From: Pseudomonadales bacterium
Lineage (GTDB): Bacteria > Pseudomonadota > Gammaproteobacteria > Pseudomonadales > Natronospirillaceae
Length of the DNA: 33,513 bases
Reading direction: 5' to 3'
NCBI GenBank assembly: GCA_022968985.1
Contig: JALJPK010000014.1
Coordinates: 22,773 to 56,285, forward strand
Shown here: piece by piece, positions 1 through 8,772 of the stretch
How positions within the stretch are numbered: position 1 is the first letter of the stretch
How the letters are laid out: each line of letters starts with the position of its first letter
Position numbers and translations under genes: made by a program
The notes under the pieces: generated by a model
Seen by the model: only the letters and a program-made list of their open reading frames with translations
Databases searched by the model: none
What the model was told of the DNA's origin: nothing

Positions 1-209
1 TGATGGTCGGTCGTATTAAGAAATTTGAAGCAGAAATCAGTCTTACTGAGCAAGCTTTCGTTAAAGACCCAGATGTTAAAGTCGGTCAATTAGCTAAAAA
101 AGCAGATGCTGTTATTCAATCTTTCGTTCGTTTTGAAGTTGGCGAAGGCATTGAAGTTGAAGTATTAGATTTTGCAGCAGAAGTAGCGGCGGCAGTTCAA
201 GGCGTATAA
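1..209 (+). CDS. tsf: Elongation factor Ts, C-terminal end (partial)
   Basis: This is the last 68 or so codons of EF-Ts, the guanine nucleotide exchange factor that recycles EF-Tu in the cytoplasm. The gene is cut by the left edge of the window, so the methionine at base 3 is internal. The visible tail carries the typical EF-Ts ending: a segment with VGQL, then [10 protein letters not shown], then DFAAEVAAA, as in the E. coli protein. It is followed by a strong intrinsic terminator and then pyrH, the usual rpsB-tsf-pyrH-frr order of proteobacteria. The identification is secure despite the truncation. Confidence 0.95.
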   Translation, partial: MVGRIKKFEAEISLTEQAFVKDPDVKVGQLAKKADAVIQSFVRFEVGEGIEVEVLDFAAEVAAAVQGV

Positions 210-240
210 GTGCTTTTTACTTTTCCAAAGCTTAAAAATA

Positions 241-256
241 TTGCATAATAATGCAA
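241..256. repeat. 16-nt palindrome in the tsf-pyrH spacer
   Basis: TTGCAT and ATGCAA flank a 4-nt AATA centre, giving a perfect 6-bp dyad just before the tsf terminator. It could be a small protein-binding site or part of the 3' RNA structure, but such AT-rich palindromes also arise by chance. No function is assigned. Confidence 0.3.
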
Positions 257-260
257 AATA

Positions 261-285
261 AGAGAGTGCTTAGCGCTCTCTTTTA
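261..285 (+). terminator. Intrinsic terminator after tsf
   Basis: AGAGAGTGC (261-269) pairs with GCGCTCTCT (273-281) around a TTA loop. The stem has nine base pairs with one G-T wobble, and Ts follow to 284. It lies between the tsf stop and the pyrH start, so pyrH needs readthrough or its own promoter in the short spacer. Confidence 0.85.
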
Positions 286-312
286 TTATCTGACTTTTAA
301 AAGAGGTGAGTC

Positions 313-1062
313 GTGGCCAGTACTGCAAAGAATTCAAGTAAATATAAACGCATATTATTAAAACTAAGTGGTGAAGCGTTAGCCGGAAAACAAGGTTTTG
401 GTATTGATCCAGAAGTAATGGATCGTATGGCTATTGAAATTGGTCAGTTAGTTGGTATTGGTATTCAAGTTGGAATGGTAATCGGTGGTGGCAACCTGTT
501 TCGTGGCAAAGAACTAAGTGATGCGGGTTTAGATCGTGTTAGTGGTGACCACATGGGTATGTTAGCAACCGTTATGAATGCCATTGCAATGCGTGACGTA
601 TTGGAGCGATCAAATATCGCAACACGTGTTATGTCTTCTATTTCTATGACGGGTGTTGTTGACGATTATGATCGTCGTAAAGCGATGCGTCATTTGACAA
701 GTGGAGAAGTGGTTATTTTTGCTGCGGGCACAGGTAATCCATTTTTTACAACCGATTCTGCTGCGTGTTTACGCGGAATTGAAATAGATGCAGATGTTGT
801 TTTTAAAGCAACGAATGTAGATGGTGTTTACGATAGCGACCCTCGTAAAAATAAAAATGCAGTTAAATACGATCAGCTTACTTTTAACGAAGCGCTAGAA
901 AAACAATTAGGTGTAATGGATTTAACGGCTATTTGTTTAGCTCGAGATCACAATATGCCAGTACGCGTATTTAATATGAATGAACCTGGTGCACTTGTAA
1001 AAGTCATAACTGATCGTACAGTTGGCACCACTATGTTGGAGAGTATCGACAATGTTGAATGA
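313..1062 (+). CDS. pyrH: UMP kinase
   Basis: PyrH phosphorylates UMP to UDP with ATP, an essential cytoplasmic step of pyrimidine nucleotide synthesis. It belongs to the amino-acid kinase fold, unrelated to eukaryotic UMP/CMP kinases. The 249-residue product is close to the usual 240 or so. It shows KLSGEAL near residue 17, IGGGNLFRG, a [12 protein letters not shown] segment, [14 protein letters not shown] and [13 protein letters not shown], all hallmark nucleotide-binding and catalytic motifs. The start is GTG at 313, preceded by a strong AAGAGGTGAG ribosome site at 301-310. The end overlaps the start of frr by 11 bases, suggesting translational coupling of the two essential genes. Confidence 0.97.
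   Translation: MASTAKNSSKYKRILLKLSGEALAGKQGFGIDPEVMDRMAIEIGQLVGIGIQVGMVIGGGNLFRGKELSDAGLDRVSGDHMGMLATVMNAIAMRDVLERSNIATRVMSSISMTGVVDDYDRRKAMRHLTSGEVVIFAAGTGNPFFTTDSAACLRGIEIDADVVFKATNVDGVYDSDPRKNKNAVKYDQLTFNEALEKQLGVMDLTAICLARDHNMPVRVFNMNEPGALVKVITDRTVGTTMLESIDNVE
1036..1043 (+). promoter_or_regulatory. Ribosome binding site that fixes the frr start
   Basis: TTGGAGAG lies inside the end of pyrH, eight bases before the ATG at 1052. It decides between that start and an in-frame ATG at 1022, which would add ten residues absent from RRF homologues. Confidence 0.75.
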
Positions 1063-1609
1063 AATCTACACAGCAACTAAATCAAAAATGGACCGTTCGG
1101 TTGAAGCGTTAGAAAATGCGTTTAAACGAATTCGTACGGGACGTGCTAACCCTAGTATTCTTGATCCAATAAAAGTGGATTATTATGGGCAAGACACCGA
1201 TATTTCGGCAGTTGCGAATATCGGTATTGAAGATGGTCGTACAATTACTATTACACCTTGGGAAAAACCAATGGTAACAGCGATTGAAAAAGCGATTATG
1301 AAATCAGACTTGGGTTTAAACCCACAAACTAGTGGTGAAACCATTCGTTTGGTTATGCCAATGCTTACTGAAGAAACGCGTAGAGATTATATCAAACTGG
1401 CTAAAGCTGAAGCTGAAAATGGTCGAGTTTCGATTCGTAACGTTCGTAAATCCTCTAATACTGAAATTAAAAATTTATTAAAAGATAAAGAAATTTCAGA
1501 AGATGAGATGCACGAAGCTGAAGATAAAATTCAAAAAATCACTAACGAATTTATTGTTGTAATTGATAAGCGTTTTGCTGAAAAAGAAAAAGAATTGATT
1601 ACGGTTTAA
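1052..1609 (+). CDS. frr: Ribosome recycling factor
   Basis: RRF works with EF-G to split the post-termination ribosome so that subunits can be reused. From the ATG at 1052 the product is 185 residues, the standard length of the family. It shows the conserved [12 protein letters not shown] segment, YYG, the SDLGLNP stretch, [28 protein letters not shown], and [11 protein letters not shown] followed by the C-terminal helix. An upstream in-frame ATG at 1022 lies inside pyrH and would give a non-homologous N-terminus, so 1052 is preferred. The gene overlaps pyrH by 11 bases and ends in a strong hairpin terminator. Confidence 0.97.
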   Translation: MLNEIYTATKSKMDRSVEALENAFKRIRTGRANPSILDPIKVDYYGQDTDISAVANIGIEDGRTITITPWEKPMVTAIEKAIMKSDLGLNPQTSGETIRLVMPMLTEETRRDYIKLAKAEAENGRVSIRNVRKSSNTEIKNLLKDKEISEDEMHEAEDKIQKITNEFIVVIDKRFAEKEKELITV

Positions 1610-1620
1610 CTTGTAATCAT

Positions 1621-1650
1621 AAAAAGGTCGAAATAATTTCGGCCTTTTTT
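1621..1650 (+). terminator. Intrinsic terminator after frr
   Basis: AAAAAGGTCGAAA (1621-1633) pairs with TTTCGGCCTTTTT (1637-1649) with one G-T wobble and a TAA loop, ending in six Ts. It separates the tsf-pyrH-frr group from the envelope block that begins with uppS. Confidence 0.9.
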
Positions 1651-1674
1651 ATATTAAAATAGTAAGAGAACAGT

Positions 1675-2406
1675 ATGACAAAATCTAGTGCAAAACATAT
1701 TGCTATAATAATGGATGGTAATAACCGTTGGGCGAAAAAGAAATTTCTAGGTGGTATTGCTGGTCATAAAGCGGCTCAAAAAGCAGTGCGACAAGTGGTC
1801 GAATTTTGTGCAAACAAAGAAGTAGAAGTACTGACGTTATTTGCATTTTCTAGCGAAAATTGGAAACGACCAAAGGAAGAAGTTGGCGCGTTAATGGAGC
1901 TGTTTTTAATGGCACTTCAGCGTGAAGTTAAAAAACTGCACAAAAATAATATTCGTTTGAAAATTATTGGTGATGTGTCGGGTTTTAATGAAAAGATTCA
2001 AATGCATATCAAACAAGCGCAAGCATTAACCCAAGACAATACGGGTTTGATATTAGCAGTAGCTGCCAATTATGGCGGGCGCTGGGATATTGTTAATGCC
2101 ACTCAAAAAATCGCGCAGTTAGTGAAAGATGGAAAATTAGAGCCTGAAGATATAACGGAACAACATATACAAGAGTATATTCAATTAGGTGACTTACCGG
2201 AACCTGATTTATGTATTCGCACCGCAAATGAACAACGAATTAGTAATTTTTTATTATGGCAGTTTGCTTATAGTGAGTTTTATTTTACAGATGTGTTGTG
2301 GCCTGATTTTGGTAAAGCGGATTTACAAAAAGCCCTGGATGCTTATGAGCATCGTGTACGTCGATTTGGTAAAACAGATGATCAAATCGCAAAAGAAAAT
2401 AATTAA
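1675..2406 (+). CDS. uppS: Undecaprenyl diphosphate synthase (cis-prenyltransferase)
   Basis: UppS condenses farnesyl diphosphate with eight isopentenyl units to make C55-PP, the lipid carrier for peptidoglycan and O-antigen. The 243-residue product has the catalytic IIMDGNNRWAKK motif with Asp14, FAFSSENWKRP, the VAANYGGRWDI segment, and the C-terminal DLCIRT...RISNFLLWQFAYSEFYFTDVLWPDF region that ends the active site. One oddity is the segment after Arg182-Thr183: it reads Ala-Asn-Glu where E. coli has Gly-Gly-Glu. The gene opens a tight envelope operon with cdsA 18 bases downstream, and Dxr, two genes on, makes the isoprenoid precursors. Confidence 0.95.
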   Translation: MTKSSAKHIAIIMDGNNRWAKKKFLGGIAGHKAAQKAVRQVVEFCANKEVEVLTLFAFSSENWKRPKEEVGALMELFLMALQREVKKLHKNNIRLKIIGDVSGFNEKIQMHIKQAQALTQDNTGLILAVAANYGGRWDIVNATQKIAQLVKDGKLEPEDITEQHIQEYIQLGDLPEPDLCIRTANEQRISNFLLWQFAYSEFYFTDVLWPDFGKADLQKALDAYEHRVRRFGKTDDQIAKENN

Positions 2407-2424
2407 TTTATAAGAACCCCAACC

Positions 2425-3255
2425 ATGCTTAAACAACGAGTTTTAACTGCCTTAGTACTAGCCCCTTTAATGATTGTGGGTATCTTTTTCCTATCGTCTA
2501 CTTATTTTCCTTATTTTATTATGCTTATTGTCGCTCTAGCAAGTTGGGAGTGGGCAAAATTAAGTGGATTTACACCCAATGTAATTCGAGTGGGTTACGC
2601 CGTAGCCATTGTATTGTTTGGTTATATGACACTTAGATATGGTGATGATGTTCAGTCATTAAACTGGACATTAAGGTTAGCTGTTATCTGGTGGGTGATT
2701 GCATTAATTTGTGTGCTTACTTTTCCGAAAGCAAAAATGTTGTGGAATTCGAAAATAGCCCGTTTAGTGATTGGTGTATTTGTTATTGTGCCGATGTGGA
2801 TTGGCTTAGTTATGCTTAAAGGAATGGGCGATGATGCTGAATATTATTTAGTTTGGTTAATGTGTTTAGTTTGGGGTGCCGATAGTGGTGCATATTTTGC
2901 GGGTCGTCATTTTGGTAAAACTAAATTAGCTGAAAAAATCAGTCCTAAAAAAACATGGGAAGGTGTTTACGGTGGTATGTTAACCGCGATGATTTTTTCA
3001 GTGATTGCCGCGGTGAGTTTATTTGATGTTGCCAATTACAGTATTTTAGATTGGACTTTATTAGTTGTGATGTCGGTGGTGGTTGTATTTATCTCTGTTG
3101 TTGGTGATTTATTCGAAAGCCTATTAAAGCGTCACGAAAACATTAAAGACAGTAGTCAGTTATTACCAGGGCACGGTGGTGTGATGGATCGTGTGGATAG
3201 TTTGGTTGCAGCGGTTCCATTTTTTGTATTATTTATTCCGTTATTTATTAAATGA
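2425..3255 (+). CDS. cdsA: Phosphatidate cytidylyltransferase (CDP-diglyceride synthase)
   Basis: CdsA makes CDP-diacylglycerol from phosphatidic acid and CTP in the inner membrane, the branch point to all major phospholipids. The 276-residue protein is strongly hydrophobic with about seven or eight membrane segments. Residues 232-258 carry the complete family signature: SLLKR, KD, LLPGHGG and DRVD. The DSGAYFAGRHFGKTKL and SPKKTWEG stretches are also typical. It starts with ATG at 2425 and its stop overlaps the dxr start by four bases (ATGA), so the two are probably translationally coupled. Confidence 0.95.
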   Translation: MLKQRVLTALVLAPLMIVGIFFLSSTYFPYFIMLIVALASWEWAKLSGFTPNVIRVGYAVAIVLFGYMTLRYGDDVQSLNWTLRLAVIWWVIALICVLTFPKAKMLWNSKIARLVIGVFVIVPMWIGLVMLKGMGDDAEYYLVWLMCLVWGADSGAYFAGRHFGKTKLAEKISPKKTWEGVYGGMLTAMIFSVIAAVSLFDVANYSILDWTLLVVMSVVVVFISVVGDLFESLLKRHENIKDSSQLLPGHGGVMDRVDSLVAAVPFFVLFIPLFIK

Positions 3256-4421
3256 AAATAATTTGTTTATTAGGTGCTACTGGGTCAATTGGCGATAGTA
3301 CGTTAGATATTATTGCAAGACATCCTGATTTATATAAACTGCATAGTGTAAGTGGTCATAAAAACTGGCAGAAAATGCTTGATATTATCAATCGCTTTAA
3401 ACCAAGTGTAGTGGTAATGAGTAATGAGCAAAGTGCGATAGCTTTGTTAAAACAAACCATACCTGAAGATACACAAATACTTTCTGGTGATGAAGCGTTA
3501 ATACAAATTGCAGAAGAATCAACGACAGACACTGTGGTTGCCGCTATTGTGGGTTCTGCAGGTCTTAAATCTTCATATGCTGCGGTTTGTGCAGGCAAAC
3601 GTGTTTTGCTTGCTAATAAAGAGTCTTTGGTTGTCAGTGGTCAGTTATTTATGTCCGCTGTTAAAAAATACGGTGCGACATTATTACCTGTTGATAGTGA
3701 GCATAACGCTATTTTTCAATCCCTTCCGCATAATTACGATCATAGCAATATCGCTCAAGGTGTCCAAAAAATAGTACTGACTGCATCTGGTGGGCCTTTT
3801 TTAAAATTTACAAAACAACAATTAAAAGACGTGACACCCGCGCAAGCCGTAGCACATCCCAATTGGTCGATGGGTCAAAAGATATCCGTAGATTCTGCTA
3901 GTTTAATGAATAAAGGTTTAGAGTTAATTGAAGCCTGTTGGTTGTTTGATTTAACTGTCGATGAAGTGCAAGTTGTAGTACATCCACAATCAATTATTCA
4001 TTCGATGGTGTCATACAGTGATGGAAGTGTGATTTCTCAAATGGGCAATCCAGATATGCGAACACCTATTGCATATGCTTTAAGTTATCCACAACGCACA
4101 ACTTCAGGTGTTAAAGCTTTAGATTTTTTCCAAATTAAAGATTTGACGTTTGAGCAACCTGATGAAGATCGATTTGAATGTTTGACATTAGCTAAAGCAT
4201 CTTTTGCACAAGGTGGCATTATGCCAGCAGTGTTAAATGCTGCGAACGAAGAAGCGGTGGCCGCATTTTTAGATGAAAAAATTGGTTTTTTAGACATTGC
4301 AAAAGTAGTGAAACAAACCATGCAACAAACGAAATTCCAAGACGCGGTAAGTATCGATCAATTAATGGATGTCGATTATCAAGCAAGGCAAGTTGCGCTA
4401 GAAATTATTAAAGGGTTTTAA
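3252..4421 (+). CDS. dxr: 1-deoxy-D-xylulose 5-phosphate reductoisomerase
   Basis: Dxr (IspC) converts DXP to 2-C-methyl-D-erythritol 4-phosphate with NADPH, the committed step of the non-mevalonate isoprenoid pathway. The 389-residue product begins with the nucleotide-binding loop GATGSIGDSTLDII (residues 8-21). By family alignment, Asp148 and Glu150 in DSEHNAIFQ and Glu224 in the NKGLELIEA segment bind the divalent metal. The LTASGGPF, NWSMGQKISVDSA and HPQSIIHSMV stretches line the substrate site. It overlaps cdsA by four bases and rseP by one. It supplies the pathway that feeds uppS upstream. Confidence 0.96.
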   Translation: MKIICLLGATGSIGDSTLDIIARHPDLYKLHSVSGHKNWQKMLDIINRFKPSVVVMSNEQSAIALLKQTIPEDTQILSGDEALIQIAEESTTDTVVAAIVGSAGLKSSYAAVCAGKRVLLANKESLVVSGQLFMSAVKKYGATLLPVDSEHNAIFQSLPHNYDHSNIAQGVQKIVLTASGGPFLKFTKQQLKDVTPAQAVAHPNWSMGQKISVDSASLMNKGLELIEACWLFDLTVDEVQVVVHPQSIIHSMVSYSDGSVISQMGNPDMRTPIAYALSYPQRTTSGVKALDFFQIKDLTFEQPDEDRFECLTLAKASFAQGGIMPAVLNAANEEAVAAFLDEKIGFLDIAKVVKQTMQQTKFQDAVSIDQLMDVDYQARQVALEIIKGF

Positions 4422-5770
4422 TGATGTTGTGGAATATTGGTTTTTTTATTGTAGCTATCGTTATATTAGTCAGTTTCCATGAATGGGGGCATTACCTTTT
4501 TGCTAGGTTGTTTAAAGTAAAAATTATCACGTTTAGTGTGGGCTTTGGTCAAACAATATTCAGTTGGAGAAATAAAAAAGACACCCAATTTGTAGTTGCT
4601 GTTGTACCACTTGGTGGTTTTGTAAGAATGGCAGGTAGCCAAGAAAAAGATGAATTAGATCAACCTATTAAGCTAAATGCTGATGAGGTTTATTACGATA
4701 AATTACCTCCGTTAAAACGTATTATCATTTCTTTAGCAGGTCCATTGTTTAACTTTATTTTGGCTTATTTAATATATGTATGGGTATTTACTCACCCTAT
4801 TACACAACAAAATTTAGTTTTTGACGAAGTATTGGTGCAAAGTGTTGCTTATGAATCAGGTCTGACTGATGGTGCTGAGATAATCAAAGTAAATGGTCGT
4901 TCGTTTAATAATCTTCGTGAGCTTAGATTGTATTTATATCGTTTTGCAGGGCAGTCTAGATCTGTCCCAATCGAGTATAAACAAAATGGGGAATTAAAAT
5001 ACACGCAATTTAACTTAGAAAATTTAACAATAAATCCAACTTTTGGTGTGTATTTGCAATTAGGTTTAATTCAAAAAGAAGAAAATTATCAGGCCAGTGT
5101 AGTTACTGTATCTGAAGGACCCGCTAAAATTGCTGGTATGTTAGATGGTGATATTTGGTACTCAATTAATGATGAATTAATAGACAGTCAATCAAAATGG
5201 ATATTAGGCATCCAAAGTGGTGGAATTCAAAATTGGCAAGTGCTTAGAGATGGGCAGCTAATAGCTTTAGAGCTGATTCCCACGCGAGATGAGTCTATTA
5301 AAGATTCCCCCTATTCGATTGGAGTTAAGGTACAATCGAGTGCAAAAACAAGGCATCATTTGTTTAAACAAGACTTCACTGCTTTAGAGTCAATTGTGTA
5401 TAGTTTTGGTTATACATTAAATATGATTGAATTTAATATTATTTCAATTATTAAATTGATAAAAGGTGAGTTTGCTGTTAAGAATTTAGGTGGCCCCGGT
5501 ACAATGGCCGATGCATCTGGCAGTGCAGCAAAATCGGGCTTGTTAAGCTTTTTAGCATTACTAGGGGTGTTGAGTATATCGCTAGGTGTCATTAATTTAA
5601 TGCCAATCCCAATGCTTGATGGCGGAAATGTTTTAATTGATAGTATTGAACTTATCAGGAAAAAAGCACTCTCTGAAAGTTGGCAGTTAAGATTTAGAAC
5701 AGTAGGTTTATTAATTGTGTTAAGTGTAATGGCCTTAGCTATTACCAATGACCTATTTAGATATTTATAA
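4421..5770 (+). CDS. rseP: Site-2 intramembrane zinc metalloprotease RseP
   Basis: RseP cuts the anti-sigma factor RseA inside the inner membrane after DegS, releasing sigma-E during envelope stress. It also clears remnant signal peptides. The zinc motif HEWGH is at residues 20-24 in the first membrane helix. The third ligand is Asp400 in NLMPIPMLDGG (392-402), and two PDZ domains lie in the periplasmic region between them (about 115-300). Length, 449, matches the family. The start codon overlaps the dxr stop by one base; an immediately following ATG at 4424 is an alternative. BamA follows 11 bases later, a pairing that links stress signalling to outer-membrane assembly. Confidence 0.95.
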   Translation: MMLWNIGFFIVAIVILVSFHEWGHYLFARLFKVKIITFSVGFGQTIFSWRNKKDTQFVVAVVPLGGFVRMAGSQEKDELDQPIKLNADEVYYDKLPPLKRIIISLAGPLFNFILAYLIYVWVFTHPITQQNLVFDEVLVQSVAYESGLTDGAEIIKVNGRSFNNLRELRLYLYRFAGQSRSVPIEYKQNGELKYTQFNLENLTINPTFGVYLQLGLIQKEENYQASVVTVSEGPAKIAGMLDGDIWYSINDELIDSQSKWILGIQSGGIQNWQVLRDGQLIALELIPTRDESIKDSPYSIGVKVQSSAKTRHHLFKQDFTALESIVYSFGYTLNMIEFNIISIIKLIKGEFAVKNLGGPGTMADASGSAAKSGLLSFLALLGVLSISLGVINLMPIPMLDGGNVLIDSIELIRKKALSESWQLRFRTVGLLIVLSVMALAITNDLFRYL

Positions 5771-5781
5771 TGGTTTTTTAA

Positions 5782-8130
5782 ATGAATAAAATAAAATGTT
5801 TACTTGTAGTATTTTTGGTGTTGTTCAGTGCGTCTGTTCAGGCTCAGATTGTTGAAGATATTAAAATAGAGGGGTTACAACGATTGTCACAAGGCGGTAT
5901 TTATAACGCCCTTAATTTTTCCACACAAGATGATGTGGATAATCAAATGATTTCTCAAGCCATTCGCCGTTTATATTCTACGGGTAATTTCGAAGACATT
6001 AAAATTGGCTGGCTTGAACAAACATTATTTGTAAAAGTTATTGAACGCCCAATGATTGCAAGTATTACGTTAGATGGTAATTCATTGATTCCTACAGAAG
6101 GGTTAGAGCAGGGAATGAACGGAGTAGGTCTTCGTGAAGGTGAGATACTAAAACGCTCAACAGTAGCTGAAATTGAAGCAGAGTTGGCTAGTCAGTATGC
6201 ATTACAAGGTCGTTATAATGCTGAAATATCAGTATTAATTGTACCGAAACAACATAATAAAATTGATCTTAAAATTGAAATCTATGAAGGTCCAAGCGTT
6301 AAAATTGATCATATTGAAATCGTAGGCAATAATCGTTTTCATGATGATGAATTATTAGAAGTATTAACTCATCGACCAATTAGTGATAATCCTTTTAAAC
6401 AATTATTTAATTCAAAATCTAAATTTAACCGTCAATTATTTCGTGCTGATTTAGAATCATTACGTTCGTTTTATCTAAATCGTGGATTTTTAAATTTTGA
6501 TGTGGAATCCCATCAAATTATGTTGAGTGAAGATAAGAACTTTGTCACTTTGGTTATTAATATTGATGAAGGTGAAGTATTTTATCTTGATGAAGTTAAA
6601 GTGGCCGGCGATTTACAAGGGTTAGACTTAACGATTAACTCCCTAGTTTCATATACACAAGGCTGGAGTTATTCTCAACGTGAAATTGATTATAATATTC
6701 AACGTATTCAAAAGTATTTAGATCGTCACGGATATTATTATGCGCAAGTAAAACACAATACAATTGTCGATGATCAAACAAATGAAGTGGATGTTGTATT
6801 GTTTGTGCAAACTGGGCCTAAAACCTATGTGCGAAAAATTGAAGTTAAAGGTAATACCTCAACCATGGATGAAGTGGTACGAAGAGAGTTTCGTCAATTG
6901 GAAGGTACCATTGCCACAAGAGCGGCAATCAATCGTTCTCAATCTCGTATTCAAGCGTTAGGCTTTTTTAAATCCGTTCAAATTATTCCTAAACCAGTTC
7001 CAGGGCGACAAGATCAAATTGATATCGATGTAGAAGTTCAAGAAATGTTTATTGGTAATATTCAAGCGCAACTAGCTTGGCAGCCAGGTGGTGATGTAGA
7101 GTTTGGTTTCCAATTTTCAAAAGATAACTTTTTAGGCACCGGAAAAAACTTAACAACTGATTTAAAATGGAGCAAAGGCACCAGCAGTTTATCTTTAGCG
7201 TATAAAGATCCATATTTTACAAAAACAGGTGGCAGTCGTTCACTTAATTTAGATATAAAGAAAAAAGATTACTCGAATCTAAGTGCAGGTAGATATGGGT
7301 TTGATTCCACTGATTTTGGTATGGGGTGGGGTTATCCGATCAGTGAATTTGAACGCTTAAACTTTACGGTTTCAATTACTAATACAGATTTGTATACCAA
7401 TGCACCGGCTCTAGAGATTGAAGAATTTGTTAATTTATATGGCGAAAATATAAAAACATTAAATGTAAGAGCGTCATATTCGTATTCATCAATTAATGGG
7501 GCGTTGTTAGCTGATGATGGTCAATCTCATAGTTTATCTTTCTATTCGACGGTTCCAGGTAGTGATATTGAGTATTATTCTTTAAGTTATAGCGGTCAGA
7601 AATATTTTAAATTTAATGAAGACTATTCTTTAAGAATTCATACCCGTTTGGCTTATGGGCAAAATTATAATAAAGAAGACCCATATCCTTTTTATAAAAC
7701 ATTTAGAGCAGGGGGAATGAGTTCTGTTCGAGGTTATAACGCTAACTCGTTAGGCCCGTTAAGTACTCCATCAGTCATAATCAATGAAGATAATGTGACG
7801 GTTAATACTTCTTCGCCAAGTCCAATTGGTGGTAATATTTTAGTTAAAGGGGGCGTGGAGTTATTAATCCCGACACCTTTATTAGGTGAATCGTCTACTC
7901 GAACCTCACTATTTGTTGATTTTGGTAATGTTTTTAATCAATATTGTGTTGATGGTAATACTACTTGTACTTCTAGTGTTGATTTAAAGGAATTAAGAGG
8001 CTCATTCGGTGCGTCATTAACCTGGCAATTAGGTCCATTTCCTTTGGCGTTTATCTATGCTCGACCTCTGAATGATCAGGATAGTGATAACTTTAAACCG
8101 TTTATCTTTGCAATTGGCGCAGCATATTAA
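5782..8130 (+). CDS. bamA: Outer-membrane protein assembly factor BamA
   Basis: BamA is the Omp85-family core of the BAM complex, which folds beta-barrel proteins into the outer membrane. A signal peptide ends near VQA at residues 19-21. It is followed by five POTRA repeats to about residue 420 and a C-terminal 16-strand barrel. The conserved loop-6 motif VRGY sits at residues 649-652 (VRGF in E. coli). The last residue is an aromatic Tyr, in keeping with the outer-membrane beta-signal. The 782 residues are about 28 fewer than in E. coli. Its periplasmic lipoprotein partner BamD is encoded near 25 kb, and the chaperone Skp follows directly. Confidence 0.97.
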   Translation: MNKIKCLLVVFLVLFSASVQAQIVEDIKIEGLQRLSQGGIYNALNFSTQDDVDNQMISQAIRRLYSTGNFEDIKIGWLEQTLFVKVIERPMIASITLDGNSLIPTEGLEQGMNGVGLREGEILKRSTVAEIEAELASQYALQGRYNAEISVLIVPKQHNKIDLKIEIYEGPSVKIDHIEIVGNNRFHDDELLEVLTHRPISDNPFKQLFNSKSKFNRQLFRADLESLRSFYLNRGFLNFDVESHQIMLSEDKNFVTLVINIDEGEVFYLDEVKVAGDLQGLDLTINSLVSYTQGWSYSQREIDYNIQRIQKYLDRHGYYYAQVKHNTIVDDQTNEVDVVLFVQTGPKTYVRKIEVKGNTSTMDEVVRREFRQLEGTIATRAAINRSQSRIQALGFFKSVQIIPKPVPGRQDQIDIDVEVQEMFIGNIQAQLAWQPGGDVEFGFQFSKDNFLGTGKNLTTDLKWSKGTSSLSLAYKDPYFTKTGGSRSLNLDIKKKDYSNLSAGRYGFDSTDFGMGWGYPISEFERLNFTVSITNTDLYTNAPALEIEEFVNLYGENIKTLNVRASYSYSSINGALLADDGQSHSLSFYSTVPGSDIEYYSLSYSGQKYFKFNEDYSLRIHTRLAYGQNYNKEDPYPFYKTFRAGGMSSVRGYNANSLGPLSTPSVIINEDNVTVNTSSPSPIGGNILVKGGVELLIPTPLLGESSTRTSLFVDFGNVFNQYCVDGNTTCTSSVDLKELRGSFGASLTWQLGPFPLAFIYARPLNDQDSDNFKPFIFAIGAAY

Positions 8131-8159
8131 TTATTAATTTATCAATAGGGGAATTTAAA

Positions 8160-8753
8160 ATGAAACAACTTAAAATACTTATTACAATCGCTTTAATCTC
8201 AATGTTTGGCAGTGTTTATGCGGCGGATATACTCGATGCAAAACAGTCGACAGCTCTAAATCAACTTAAAATAGGCTTTATGAACCAAGATATCTTGTTT
8301 GAACAAAGTGCGATTGCAAAATTATATAAACCAAGAATGGATGCCCAAGCGCGCCAAGTTGACGCTAAAATTGCTGAATTAGTTGCTCAATTTCAAAAAC
8401 TAGAACAAGACTACAAAAGTGAACAAGGTATTGCTACGGATGAAGAATTACAAACTATGCAACAAGCGATGCAGCAAAAAGAATATGAAGTGCAAAACCT
8501 ACAGCAGCAATTACAACAGATGCTTGCCAATTTTGGACAAAGTTTTTCACAACAATTCGGCAGCGTATTTCGTTCTGCACTAGAATTAGTAGTACAAGAT
8601 AAACAATTGGACTTAGTATTTGATGCTACTTCTTTATTGTATGTAAATAATGAGTTAAATATTTCACACGACGTACTTGCGAAGTTTGATGAATTAACAG
8701 CGACAAGTTATTTAAAAATAAAAGCTCAGTTTGAGTCTCAAACAGTCAAATAA
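8160..8753 (+). CDS. skp: Skp/OmpH-family periplasmic chaperone
   Basis: Skp is a trimeric periplasmic holdase that carries unfolded outer-membrane proteins to BAM. The product starts with a signal peptide ending near VYA (residue 21) and then has an OmpH-type core. That core is a short strand (KIGFMNQDILFE), a long Gln-rich coiled-coil arm (about 60-130), and the closing strand LDLVFDATSLLYV. At 197 residues it is longer than the 161 of E. coli Skp. There is an extra stretch between the signal peptide and the first strand, and a longer C-terminal tail. AGGGGA at 8146-8152 is a good ribosome site. Its place between bamA and lpxD is the standard one. Confidence 0.9.
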   Translation: MKQLKILITIALISMFGSVYAADILDAKQSTALNQLKIGFMNQDILFEQSAIAKLYKPRMDAQARQVDAKIAELVAQFQKLEQDYKSEQGIATDEELQTMQQAMQQKEYEVQNLQQQLQQMLANFGQSFSQQFGSVFRSALELVVQDKQLDLVFDATSLLYVNNELNISHDVLAKFDELTATSYLKIKAQFESQTVK

Positions 8754-8772
8754 CCATTAAAAAGGTGATGCT

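Noticed and set aside
1022..1051. Upstream in-frame ATG for frr at 1022
   Set aside because: It lies inside pyrH, would add ten residues absent from RRF homologues, and the ribosome site at 1036-1043 points to 1052.
2189..2413. Plus-strand open frame of 74 codons inside uppS
   Set aside because: It lies in another frame over well-conserved UppS motifs and has no independent support.
5410..5748. Minus-strand open frame of 112 codons inside rseP
   Set aside because: It is the antisense shadow of the RseP C-terminal membrane region; no ribosome site or family.
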